Shown piece by piece: positions 1 through 5,388 of a stretch of DNA of 5,388 nt; the first letter of the stretch is position 1, and each line of letters begins with the position of its first letter. The stretch spans positions 1 to 5,388 of the forward strand of contig WJIO01000272.1 of the NCBI GenBank assembly GCA_014730235.1, given 5' to 3'. The notes below the pieces were generated by a model. That model saw only the letters and a program-made list of their open reading frames with translations, had not been told where the DNA came from and did no database searches. The DNA is from Candidatus Poribacteria bacterium (lineage in GTDB: Bacteria > Poribacteria > DTPJ01 > WJIO01). The translations under genes and the position numbers were made by a program.

Positions 1-81
1 GGTCAGAATCCGACCGGCAAGATGGGCTGTGAACAGGGCTGATGTGTTCCTGATTATGCTGTTACTGCGCATACCCGGCAT
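1..81 (-). CDS. Wzx-like polysaccharide flippase, N-terminal fragment
   Basis: Only the first 27 codons are inside the window; the gene continues past the left edge. The visible residues include RSNSIIRNTSALFTAHLAGR, which resembles the amino terminus of Wzx/RfbX-type oligosaccharide flippases (polysaccharide biosynthesis protein, MOP superfamily), where a short polar start with an Asn-Thr pair leads into the first membrane helix. Members of that family move lipid-linked repeat units across the cytoplasmic membrane. I chose the ATG at 81-79 because AGAGAG lies 5 bases upstream (87-92); the ATG at 72-70, three codons later, has a poorer leader. The start overlaps the 3' end of the polymerase gene by 20 bases in another frame, which suggests translational coupling. 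The reading frame is open to the window edge and the Wzy neighbour fits a Wzx gene here. The call rests on a short fragment and on context. Confidence 0.6.
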   Translation of the reverse strand, partial: MPGMRSNSIIRNTSALFTAHLAGRILT

Positions 82-1525
82 ATTTTCTCTCTATTATATT
101 ACCCAAAGCAGCAAGAACACCTATTAATAACCAAAAAGGCACACCCACTACATCGGCCTGGATCATGTTGTTTACCAGAAAATGCACCATCAGCGAAAGT
201 TCCGCCGCCATAACGCCTATGATGACAGATTGGTAAAAGGATATATCTTCAGCTTCAGGGAAGCTTTCTTTAATATGGGATAATTTTTTTAGCAATCTGA
301 ATCCGTAAACAAAGAAGAATAATATAATGCACATCCAGGCTGAAAAACCTATAATACCGGTCTCTGCCAATGCCTGTAGATATTCGTTATGAGCACCCAT
401 TTTATACTGGCTTAGATGTAGACCAATAGCTGCTGGATTGTTCTTAAATGTAAAGGCGAACATACCGTAACCTGCACCCATTATAGGATGCCGCAGAAAC
501 ATCATGACAGCCGTACCCCATCGGATCAGACGTTCCTTATTTGTGCCGTAGCTGAGACTTGCAATGGTGCTGAGGCGGGATGTTACCATGCGAAAAACCG
601 GGGGGATACTCAACAGGAAAGCAAAAAGGGCAAAAGCACCGATCAATATTAGTATTTTCTTATGCTGAACGCCCTCTGTTTTCTGAAGAAATAAAAATCC
701 CACCGATGCTATAAATGAAACCCAGACCCCCCTTGAAAAGGACATACCTATACCGATGAAAAAGAACACCAGCAAAAAAGTCCATATAACCCGATCCCGT
801 ATCCCCCGATCAAACATATTCCGAGCCAGTATCACCAGCAGGAAAACTGCCACAAACGCGCCATAATGGGAATAGCTGGTAAAGGGTAACCCTTCATACG
901 CGCTGCTGTATCTCCACATACCTATACGGTCTATCAGGAATATTACCGTCCAGCCTACGGCAACAACAGCCGGAACAACAGAAAATACAAACAGGCGTTT
1001 AAGCCGCTGTTTGTCTGTTACCACATAAAAGGTTATAACGGCTATCATCATATAGGCTAAAGCTCTTATAGTTCCTTTAGCTGAAGAATATAAACGAGCG
1101 GAATTGACCAGGGAAAGACAAAGGCTTAAAGCATATAAAGCCAGGGGAAAGCGGAAGGGGAATTTAATCTCCAGGTTCTGTCTGCCGGTTACAAACAGCC
1201 TCACTATAAGGGCCAGGGACATCACAGCCAGCAGAGGTTCTGTTGGAACCTGCATCTCTGTTCCGTAGGCGAATATGAATCTGAAGGAAAAAGGTAAAAA
1301 TACAAGAAGGATGTAAAGGGCATAATCCAGGGCGGAGAAGCTGGTAAGGGTTAAAGCGCCCAGGAATGGTATTACAAGCCAGGGAGAGTCAGCATAAACA
1401 GCCAGGGCCACACCCAGCAAAATCATCCCGGAACATAACAAAACCCATCTGTAGATGGGTTTTGTTATGTTGGAAAGCGTTTGATCTCTAAAATGTAAAC
1501 TCCTCAAATTCAAAGCTTTCTTCAC
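62..1525 (-). CDS. Wzy/O-antigen ligase-like polysaccharide polymerase
   Basis: This 487-residue, strongly hydrophobic protein has about a dozen predicted membrane segments, the size and shape usual for the O-antigen ligase/polymerase family (Wzy_C type). Such proteins join lipid-linked glycan repeat units on the outer face of the membrane, or ligate the glycan to an acceptor. Family-type motifs are SFSRGVWVSF (262-271), RWGTAVMMFLRHPIMGAGYGMF around 335-356, and GAHNEYLQALAETGIIGF (377-394), the usual large-loop block with His379-Asn380-Glu381. The GTG start at 1525-1523 has only a weak purine-rich leader and overlaps the GT-C gene by 38 bases. A better Shine-Dalgarno-like GAGGAG lies at 1500-1505 but has no usable in-frame start after it. 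The first ATG is Met34 (1426-1424), but starting there would cut the first membrane helix (about residues 26-44). Codons 19-31 form a perfect hairpin, described separately. Polymerase versus ligase cannot be settled from sequence. Confidence 0.88.
   Translation of the reverse strand: MKKALNLRSLHFRDQTLSNITKPIYRWVLLCSGMILLGVALAVYADSPWLVIPFLGALTLTSFSALDYALYILLVFLPFSFRFIFAYGTEMQVPTEPLLAVMSLALIVRLFVTGRQNLEIKFPFRFPLALYALSLCLSLVNSARLYSSAKGTIRALAYMMIAVITFYVVTDKQRLKRLFVFSVVPAVVAVGWTVIFLIDRIGMWRYSSAYEGLPFTSYSHYGAFVAVFLLVILARNMFDRGIRDRVIWTFLLVFFFIGIGMSFSRGVWVSFIASVGFLFLQKTEGVQHKKILILIGAFALFAFLLSIPPVFRMVTSRLSTIASLSYGTNKERLIRWGTAVMMFLRHPIMGAGYGMFAFTFKNNPAAIGLHLSQYKMGAHNEYLQALAETGIIGFSAWMCIILFFFVYGFRLLKKLSHIKESFPEAEDISFYQSVIIGVMAAELSLMVHFLVNNMIQADVVGVPFWLLIGVLAALGNIIERKYAGYAQ
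1432..1471 (-). terminator. Terminator-like perfect 19-bp hairpin inside the polymerase gene
   Basis: On the plus strand the left arm AACATAACAAAACCCATCT (1432-1450) is the exact reverse complement of the right arm (1453-1471), with GT between them; in RNA this gives about 18 pairs closed by a four-base loop. The core CCCATCT/AGATGGG is followed on either strand by TTTTGTTATGTT, so it has the A-tract, GC stem and T-tract form of a bidirectional intrinsic terminator. On the transcribed strand it begins 16 bases after the GT-C stop codon, the normal place for a terminator. It also spans codons 19-31 (NITKPIYRWVLLC) of the polymerase frame, at the start of its first membrane helix. It could therefore terminate, attenuate, stabilise the upstream mRNA 3' end or slow translation. 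The structure is certain from the bases; its action is inferred. Confidence 0.55.
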
Positions 1526-3023
1526 TCTCTATTTCTGCTTTTGGCTTTTCATAAGCTGCATGCCACAGAGTTATAGAACGGTCTGAAACTCTGGCATATA
1601 CCGGGAATTCCTTTATCATTCGGCAGTTGGCATATACCCATTCCCTGAAACTGCGGTCTTTATCCAGCGACTTAAGAGATAGTTCATCCAGCATAAACCA
1701 TATATCCCGTCCTTCCCATTTCCACAGGCTTTCCAGATTTCCGATTCGGGATTTTACGTCCTCCAACTGCATGACTGGATTGCCAACAGAACTTGTGATG
1801 AGCGGTTTCTTCAAATAATACTGGGCAATTCGGGGCATGGATATTACAAGGGTATCACCGGCATTCATCCTGCTGTTTAACGTTTCGAAAGCCGCGCGCC
1901 ATTTAGGTCTGCCGCCGTTTTCCTTGTTGAAATACAGATAATCCTGGGCAAAAAAGGATACAAGGACAATAAGTATAACTGCAATGGACAGAATCCGCGA
2001 ACTTCTGGCCGTGCTTTCTGTAAGTTCTGACGCACAAAAAGCCGCCAGCATCAGAAAGGCCGGCATGGTAAAGAACAGGTAATAACCAGCAACGTTAAAA
2101 AATGGTGATATAATCAGAAGCGCGATAAATGGCACTACTGCATAGCAGATCATAAATAATCCGCCCCGGTGCATGTATGTAAATGAATGAATACCACCCA
2201 CAAAGGCAGCAACTGCCATGGGTATACTCAAACCATACAGCAAGGTAAAGACTATATAGAGGGGACTTCTACCCAATTGATTTAATCCCCAGCCTGAATA
2301 TATATAATTCCTTACAGAAGGTATCAAAAGGAATATTAACCCCAGAATAAAAGGCCCAAAGAAAATAATAAGATTCTTTCCATTCAAACCCCGGGGAATT
2401 CCTGCGGGCAATAACATTATTAATATTACATATACAACTAAGGCAGGGATTAATAATACTGTCTGGGTGTATGAGGCTATAGAAATAAGCATAGTAAGCA
2501 GCGACAGAAAAGTAAGCCATGAGTTGTCCCGTTCCAAAGCTAGGTAAAACAAAGACGCGGAAAGACCGGCAAACAAAAAGGCCAGGGAATAAGCCCTTAC
2601 ATTCTGAGACCAGAAGATATGCCAGGGATGAAAGACCAGAAAAAGACAGGCTATCGCGGCTACCTTTGAATTAAACATACGTCTGGCAGGCCAGTATAAA
2701 GCAGGAACACTGATAATCCCGATTATACAAGGACCCAGGCGCGCGCTCCATTCGCTTAAACCTATAGATCTGGTGACATAATTGACGATTATGTATACTA
2801 CAGGATTTACGTTAATCAGGGATGGAAATCGCTGAGCATCCTGAACGGTAAATATTTCATCAGCCCAGAAACTCCATTCACCCAGCTTCCACAATCTCAT
2901 CACAGCAGCCAGGGCCATGACAATAATCATTACAATAACGTCTTCAATAATACTTGCAGAATCACGTTCTGGTGCGAGACTGCCTCTAAGTGTTCCGTAG
3001 TCTGAATTTCTGGAGCGCGGCAT
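1488..3023 (-). CDS. GT-C family glycosyltransferase (PMT/GT39-like)
   Basis: This 511-residue membrane protein resembles the dolichyl-phosphate-mannose-protein mannosyltransferase/ArnT superfamily (PMT_2 type), which transfers a sugar from a polyprenyl-phosphate donor on the outer face of the membrane. The first helix (about 27-45) is followed by SFWADEIFT (51-59), where Asp55-Glu56 sits where GT-C enzymes carry the catalytic acidic motif. HPWHIFWSQNVRAYSLAFLF (132-151) matches the second conserved block, with Gln140 and Arg143. Some eight to ten more helices run to about 360, then a soluble C-terminal domain (about 365-490) begins with GGRPKWRAAFETLN and contains AGDTLVIS. The tail (about 491-511) is very acidic (EIESEESFEFEEF). 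The ATG at 3023-3021 is preceded by AAGGAGGG, so the start is well supported, although it overlaps the FemAB gene by 38 bases. Donor sugar and acceptor are unknown; a lipid-linked glycan is likelier than protein given the Wzy neighbour. Confidence 0.87.
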   Translation of the reverse strand: MPRSRNSDYGTLRGSLAPERDSASIIEDVIVMIIVMALAAVMRLWKLGEWSFWADEIFTVQDAQRFPSLINVNPVVYIIVNYVTRSIGLSEWSARLGPCIIGIISVPALYWPARRMFNSKVAAIACLFLVFHPWHIFWSQNVRAYSLAFLFAGLSASLFYLALERDNSWLTFLSLLTMLISIASYTQTVLLIPALVVYVILIMLLPAGIPRGLNGKNLIIFFGPFILGLIFLLIPSVRNYIYSGWGLNQLGRSPLYIVFTLLYGLSIPMAVAAFVGGIHSFTYMHRGGLFMICYAVVPFIALLIISPFFNVAGYYLFFTMPAFLMLAAFCASELTESTARSSRILSIAVILIVLVSFFAQDYLYFNKENGGRPKWRAAFETLNSRMNAGDTLVISMPRIAQYYLKKPLITSSVGNPVMQLEDVKSRIGNLESLWKWEGRDIWFMLDELSLKSLDKDRSFREWVYANCRMIKEFPVYARVSDRSITLWHAAYEKPKAEIESEESFEFEEFTF

Positions 3024-4026
3024 AAACCCTCCTTAGCATTGGTTCTGATACAACCCACATTTTCTTTTTCCACCAGGAGTTTAGTCTGCTGAATGTATGA
3101 AAATATACTTTTTCCGCTTTCCATTCTTCCTTAAAAGCGATAAGTCCCTCGCTTTCCGGTGGAGAAGCGCCAAAGTCAACAGATGGATAGCCATTATCAC
3201 AGGCCCATTCAACTATATAATTTATAATTGCATTGTTAGGACGATAGCTCAGGTATTCAGGATCCGAGGCTTCCACCCACAGACGGACACATGAGTTGAA
3301 ATAGAGAAATAGCAGACCACCGATAATTTGACCATCTAATTCTGCAACTACCAGACGGGCTATTGGGCTTGTTTGCAGATACCTGAACAAACTATATGGC
3401 TTTGGGGTGCTTTGAAAGCGTTCCATCATGTCCATATACTGTCTGTAGAAGACTGTCAGGTCTTCTTCATCCTCTGTTTCCCGAACTATTACACCTTTCT
3501 TTTTTGCCTTCCTTACAGCCCCCCGAACTCGCTTGTTATAAGCTGTCCAAACTGCGTCAAAACCTTTCCCTGTATCCAGAATATGTGTGAATTTTCGCAC
3601 ATTATCCGAATATCCAGTTGATTCCAGGTAACTTTCTATCTCATTATATCCCCCCGGGGTTGAGGTTACAACGGTCTCAAAGACCCTTTCCTCTTCGGCT
3701 ATCTGGTTCATTTTACTGACCACAGATGCACAGGCTTCATCTATATCCGTATCAGGAAACAACAAAGGCCCGCCGTGCAGCGACCAGGGCATGGATAACA
3801 TTGCCTTAAAGCCGGGAATAGGCTGAAATATGAAACATGGAACAGCACCCGCAATATTATCACTTTCATCTTTAATGACAAGATACATTGGAACCAATTG
3901 CCTGAAAGAAGCTGTAAGGGCGTTACGCCATTCCAGAGTATGCAGGGCTTCGCTGTATGGACATTTGGATATTATCTGATTCCAATTTTGTAATTCTGTT
4001 TCTGATGCTATTTCAGTTTTATACAA
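2986..4026 (-). CDS. FemAB/GNAT-fold acyl- or aminoacyl-transferase
   Basis: This 346-residue soluble protein has the double-GNAT layout of the FemAB-like/Acetyltransf_6 family. The first half begins with WNQIISKCPYSEALHTLEW (15-33), typical of the family amino terminus. The linker has a basic stretch RVRGAVRKAKKKGVIVRE (166-183), resembling the family's RR-KA-K-GV motif. The second half ends in VDFGASPPESEGLIAFKEEW (283-302), matching the conserved FG-S-glycine-FK-W block. Classical FemX/A/B proteins add amino acids from tRNA to lipid II; relatives in exopolysaccharide clusters are thought to acylate or aminoacylate glycans, and which applies here is unknown. The C-terminal 30 residues are Lys/Arg/Trp-rich and may touch the membrane. 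The start is TTG (4026-4024): the frame has a stop upstream and no ATG or GTG before Met47, and there is no clear Shine-Dalgarno site. The 3' end overlaps the GT-C gene. Confidence 0.85.
   Translation of the reverse strand: MYKTEIASETELQNWNQIISKCPYSEALHTLEWRNALTASFRQLVPMYLVIKDESDNIAGAVPCFIFQPIPGFKAMLSMPWSLHGGPLLFPDTDIDEACASVVSKMNQIAEEERVFETVVTSTPGGYNEIESYLESTGYSDNVRKFTHILDTGKGFDAVWTAYNKRVRGAVRKAKKKGVIVRETEDEEDLTVFYRQYMDMMERFQSTPKPYSLFRYLQTSPIARLVVAELDGQIIGGLLFLYFNSCVRLWVEASDPEYLSYRPNNAIINYIVEWACDNGYPSVDFGASPPESEGLIAFKEEWKAEKVYFHTFSRLNSWWKKKMWVVSEPMLRRVYAALQKFRLRNT
3027..3034 (-). promoter_or_regulatory. Strong Shine-Dalgarno site of the GT-C gene
   Basis: The minus strand reads AAGGAGGG here, a near-perfect match to the anti-Shine-Dalgarno end of 16S rRNA. 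It ends 3 bases (TTT) before the ATG at 3023-3021, a slightly short spacing. It lies within the last codons of the FemAB gene and decides the start of the GT-C gene despite the 38-base overlap. It is by far the strongest ribosome binding site in the window; the other starts have weak leaders. Confidence 0.85.
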
Positions 4027-4046
4027 AGTAAATAAAAATATGTCAT
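4018..4046 (-). promoter_or_regulatory. Sigma-A-like promoter match at the FemAB start
   Basis: On the minus strand ATGACA (4046-4041) and TATAAA (4023-4018) are separated by exactly 17 bases, matching the TTGACA/TATAAT consensus at 10 of 12 positions. The spacer is AT-rich, as is much of this region, so chance is possible. A transcript would begin near 4011, inside the FemAB frame just after its TTG start. If real, it would serve the downstream GT-C, polymerase and flippase genes rather than FemAB as annotated, or the FemAB start would be wrong. The -35 element overlaps the 12-base palindrome at 4042-4053. Confidence 0.3.
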
Positions 4047-4053
4047 ATATGAC
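4042..4053. repeat. Perfect 12-base palindrome in the intergenic gap
   Basis: GTCATATATGAC is a perfect palindrome with no spacer. It lies in the only true intergenic gap of the window, between the flippase-like gene and the FemAB gene, and shares TGAC with the -35-like hexamer of the possible promoter. A dimeric regulator could bind such a site, but no regulator gene is in the window and 6-base arms can arise by chance in AT-rich DNA. It is too short and AT-rich to act as a terminator. Confidence 0.35.
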
Positions 4054-4061
4054 TGGTTACG

Positions 4062-4082
4062 GATCACTGATCACTGATCACT
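4062..4082. repeat. Three exact tandem copies of the heptamer GATCACT
   Basis: The plus strand holds GATCACT at 4062-4068, 4069-4075 and 4076-4082 with no mismatch. On the coding strand the array supplies the last three codons (Ser-Asp-Gln) and the TGA stop of the flippase-like gene and runs 9 bases into the gap. Because the unit is 7 bases long and contains TGA on both strands, an array of this kind puts stop codons in all frames. Heptameric short tandem repeats are known from cyanobacterial genomes; whether this one is part of a dispersed family here cannot be seen from one locus. Confidence 0.8.
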
Positions 4083-5099
4083 AAATTTAAGATAAATACC
4101 ACTGCCAATTCCTAAAACCGTACTGCAAATTATGAGTATAATATGCAGACCAAAACCCGATGTTATGGCATCCTGCTGTGAAATTCCCAGCACCTGCAGG
4201 GCCAATACCCAGGGAGCTTCTATTGTACCTATTCCAGCCGGGCCGTGAACAGGTATCATGGAAAATAACGAGCCGAAAAATTGGGCGAAGCTCAGGGGCC
4301 ATATACCTATGTTAATCTTCATGGATTTAACCAGATACCAGTATGTAAAAAGACGTAAAAATACTATGGATATAGAACATCCAACTACACCCAGTAACCT
4401 TATATCCAGAGGAGTATTTGCCAGTTCCTGAATTGTTTCTATAACTTTTGTTTTAGCCAGATTCAGGTATCGCCAGAAAAAATGTTCCCGGCTGGTGCGA
4501 CTGCGATTAAACCAGATCAAAAATATTATTAAAGCTGCTAACAGTATAAAGCCAATTATAAGAAAAATCAAATTACTTCTGGCAGAAATTATCAAAGAAC
4601 TGATTCTCTGGCTGAGTCCAGCATAAAAAGACGAAAGACCTTCCATCATAGGTTCTCGGAGATAAATACCTACAACAATCATGCCAAGAACCAGAACGCC
4701 TGCATCAGCTACACCACAGACCACCAATGAGGCGAAACTCCTGGGGCCGGAGGTGCTGGTTTGTTTTTTCAGCATGTATACATAGGATACTTCACCGGCT
4801 GGTCTTGGTAAAGCATTTACAATAAATAAATAAAATGAGACAATAGGGAAAAACTGCTTCATTTTAATCTTTTTGCCAAGTACCAGGTTTAACCTGAAAG
4901 CCTTTATATACTGGGCCAGGGCATACATCATAAATCCCAGCAAAAGGCTGTATAAAGGAATGTTACCCAAAGCCCTGGGGATGTCCATAGGGTCTATTCT
5001 GGAGAGAAGAAACCATGCTATAAAAAGACCAATAAATACGGAAAAAATAATACTGCGGATTTGCTTTCTTCTCTTCTTTTTTTGGTCTTCAGTTTTCAA
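4071..5099 (-). CDS. Flippase-like LPG-synthase-TM/UPF0104 family membrane protein
   Basis: This 342-residue protein has a Lys/Arg-rich cytoplasmic start (KKKRRKQ, 7-13) and about seven to eight membrane helices, the usual size for the stand-alone lysylphosphatidylglycerol-synthase transmembrane family. Motifs seen are NALPRPAGEVSYVYMLKK (95-112), matching the family P-R-GE block, and MIPVHGPAGIGTIEAPWVLA (281-300), matching the late P-GG-G-E block. In MprF this domain flips the lysyl-lipid, and related domains occur in AglD-type enzymes of archaeal N-glycosylation, so moving a lipid-phosphate-sugar is a reasonable guess. The start is TTG at 5099-5097, one base after the methyltransferase stop, with GGAAAG 7 bases upstream inside that gene; the first ATG (Met38) would remove the first helix. 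The carboxyl end is formed by the heptamer repeat, so its last residues may not be ancestral. Substrate unknown. Confidence 0.85.
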   Translation of the reverse strand: MKTEDQKKKRRKQIRSIIFSVFIGLFIAWFLLSRIDPMDIPRALGNIPLYSLLLGFMMYALAQYIKAFRLNLVLGKKIKMKQFFPIVSFYLFIVNALPRPAGEVSYVYMLKKQTSTSGPRSFASLVVCGVADAGVLVLGMIVVGIYLREPMMEGLSSFYAGLSQRISSLIISARSNLIFLIIGFILLAALIIFLIWFNRSRTSREHFFWRYLNLAKTKVIETIQELANTPLDIRLLGVVGCSISIVFLRLFTYWYLVKSMKINIGIWPLSFAQFFGSLFSMIPVHGPAGIGTIEAPWVLALQVLGISQQDAITSGFGLHIILIICSTVLGIGSGIYLKFSDQ

Positions 5100-5100
5100 T

Positions 5101-5388
5101 CTACTTCTTTCCGATAAAGTAAACAGCAGAGGCGATCACGTCTGAGTTTTTGTTGTATTTAAGCAGGTAGTCAATATAAACAATAGGGAAAGTAATCCAT
5201 CCCACCAGTAAAGACAAACCCTTGTATATCCATAGATTACCGAAGGAAAATAATATGCCTACATATTCCCTGAATATCCAGTGCAGTGCGCTGGTAGCCC
5301 CTACACACGACCCACTTTTAATCTTCTGAAAATCCGAAAACAGGTGTTCCAGTCCCCATACCGTATACCTCTGGTAATCCTCCGGTGA
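5101..5388 (-). CDS. Class I SAM-dependent methyltransferase, C-terminal fragment
   Basis: The last 95 codons are inside the window; the N-terminal SAM-binding fold lies beyond the right edge. The fragment opens with SPEDYQRYTVWGLEHLF, resembling the P-x-D-Y-x-R-[YF]-T-x-x-G-L block seen late in methyltransferases of the Methyltransf_11/23 type common in polysaccharide clusters. A hydrophobic stretch follows (ILFSFGNLWIY, then LSLLVGWITFPIVYIDYLL), and the protein ends with SDVIASAVYFIGKK, also typical of these proteins, whose C-terminal half often forms a membrane-associated or lid element. It probably methylates a sugar, lipid-linked glycan or other small substrate of the pathway, but the target cannot be read from this part. 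The stop codon is 1 base before the TTG of the next gene, so the two are almost certainly co-transcribed and coupled. Confidence 0.75.
   Translation of the reverse strand, partial: SPEDYQRYTVWGLEHLFSDFQKIKSGSCVGATSALHWIFREYVGILFSFGNLWIYKGLSLLVGWITFPIVYIDYLLKYNKNSDVIASAVYFIGKK

Noticed and set aside
1432-1471. Small mobile element or MITE with terminal inverted repeats
   Set aside because: The arms meet with only 2 bases between them, there is no target-site duplication outside (flanks CCCGG and GGAAA), and the polymerase reading frame and first helix run through it in a natural way.
1627-1818. Plus-strand open frame of 63 codons
   Set aside because: It lies wholly antisense to the well-supported GT-C gene, has no recognisable motif and no clear ribosome binding site; it is a shadow frame.
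2269-2520. Minus-strand open frame of 83 codons inside the GT-C gene
   Set aside because: It overlaps conserved membrane helices of the GT-C protein in another frame, and its composition looks like a frame-shifted reading of hydrophobic codons.
2930-3124. Minus-strand frame of 64 codons across the FemAB/GT-C junction
   Set aside because: It is a third frame covering the ends of two real genes, with no motif and no match to either protein.
3373-3621. Plus-strand open frames antisense to the FemAB gene
   Set aside because: They are antisense to a protein with clear family motifs, and their Cys/Pro/Leu-rich translations look like noise.
4062-4082. CRISPR array or attachment site
   Set aside because: The 7-base unit repeats directly with no spacers, and no integrase, cas gene or tRNA is nearby; it is a simple tandem repeat.
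4873-5145. Plus-strand open frame of 90 codons across the methyltransferase/flippase-like junction
   Set aside because: It is antisense to both genes; the positive charge and lack of motifs fit a mirror of the Lys-rich start and membrane helices of the flippase-like protein.

Overview
The window is a compact, single-strand gene block. All six genes read on the minus strand, so transcription runs from the right edge (5388) to the left edge (1). In transcription order they are: the C-terminal end of a class I SAM-dependent methyltransferase (5101-5388); a multi-pass flippase-like protein of the LPG-synthase transmembrane/UPF0104 family (4071-5099); a FemAB/GNAT-fold acyl- or aminoacyl-transferase (2986-4026); a GT-C glycosyltransferase of the PMT/GT39 type (1488-3023); a Wzy/O-antigen-ligase-like polymerase (62-1525); and the first 27 codons of what looks like a Wzx-type polysaccharide flippase (1-81). 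This is a section of a cell-surface polysaccharide (exopolysaccharide, capsule or O-antigen-like) cluster of the Wzx/Wzy-dependent kind.

The genes are packed as an operon. The gap is 1 base between methyltransferase and flippase-like gene and 44 bases before the FemAB gene. The last three junctions overlap by 38, 38 and 20 bases. The 44-base gap is the only real intergenic space. It holds most of a three-copy heptamer repeat, a perfect 12-base palindrome and the upstream part of a sigma-A-like promoter match. No other stretch lacks a gene.

The organism is a bacterium with moderate to low GC content. The AAGGAGG-type ribosome binding site before the GT-C gene and the TTG and GTG starts fit Firmicutes (Clostridia-like) best, but this is inference; the FemAB gene also occurs in EPS loci of other phyla. 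There is no transposon, tRNA, rRNA or CRISPR.

Proposed teamwork (inference): glycan repeat units are built on a lipid carrier by enzymes outside the window, flipped by the Wzx-like protein and polymerised by the Wzy-like protein. The GT-C enzyme would add a sugar on the outer face from a polyprenyl-phosphate donor, possibly supplied by the flippase-like protein, and the FemAB-like enzyme and the methyltransferase would decorate the glycan.

The most striking non-coding signal is a perfect 19-bp inverted repeat with a 2-base centre (1432-1471). It looks like an intrinsic terminator placed just after the GT-C stop codon, yet it lies inside the 5' coding region of the polymerase gene.
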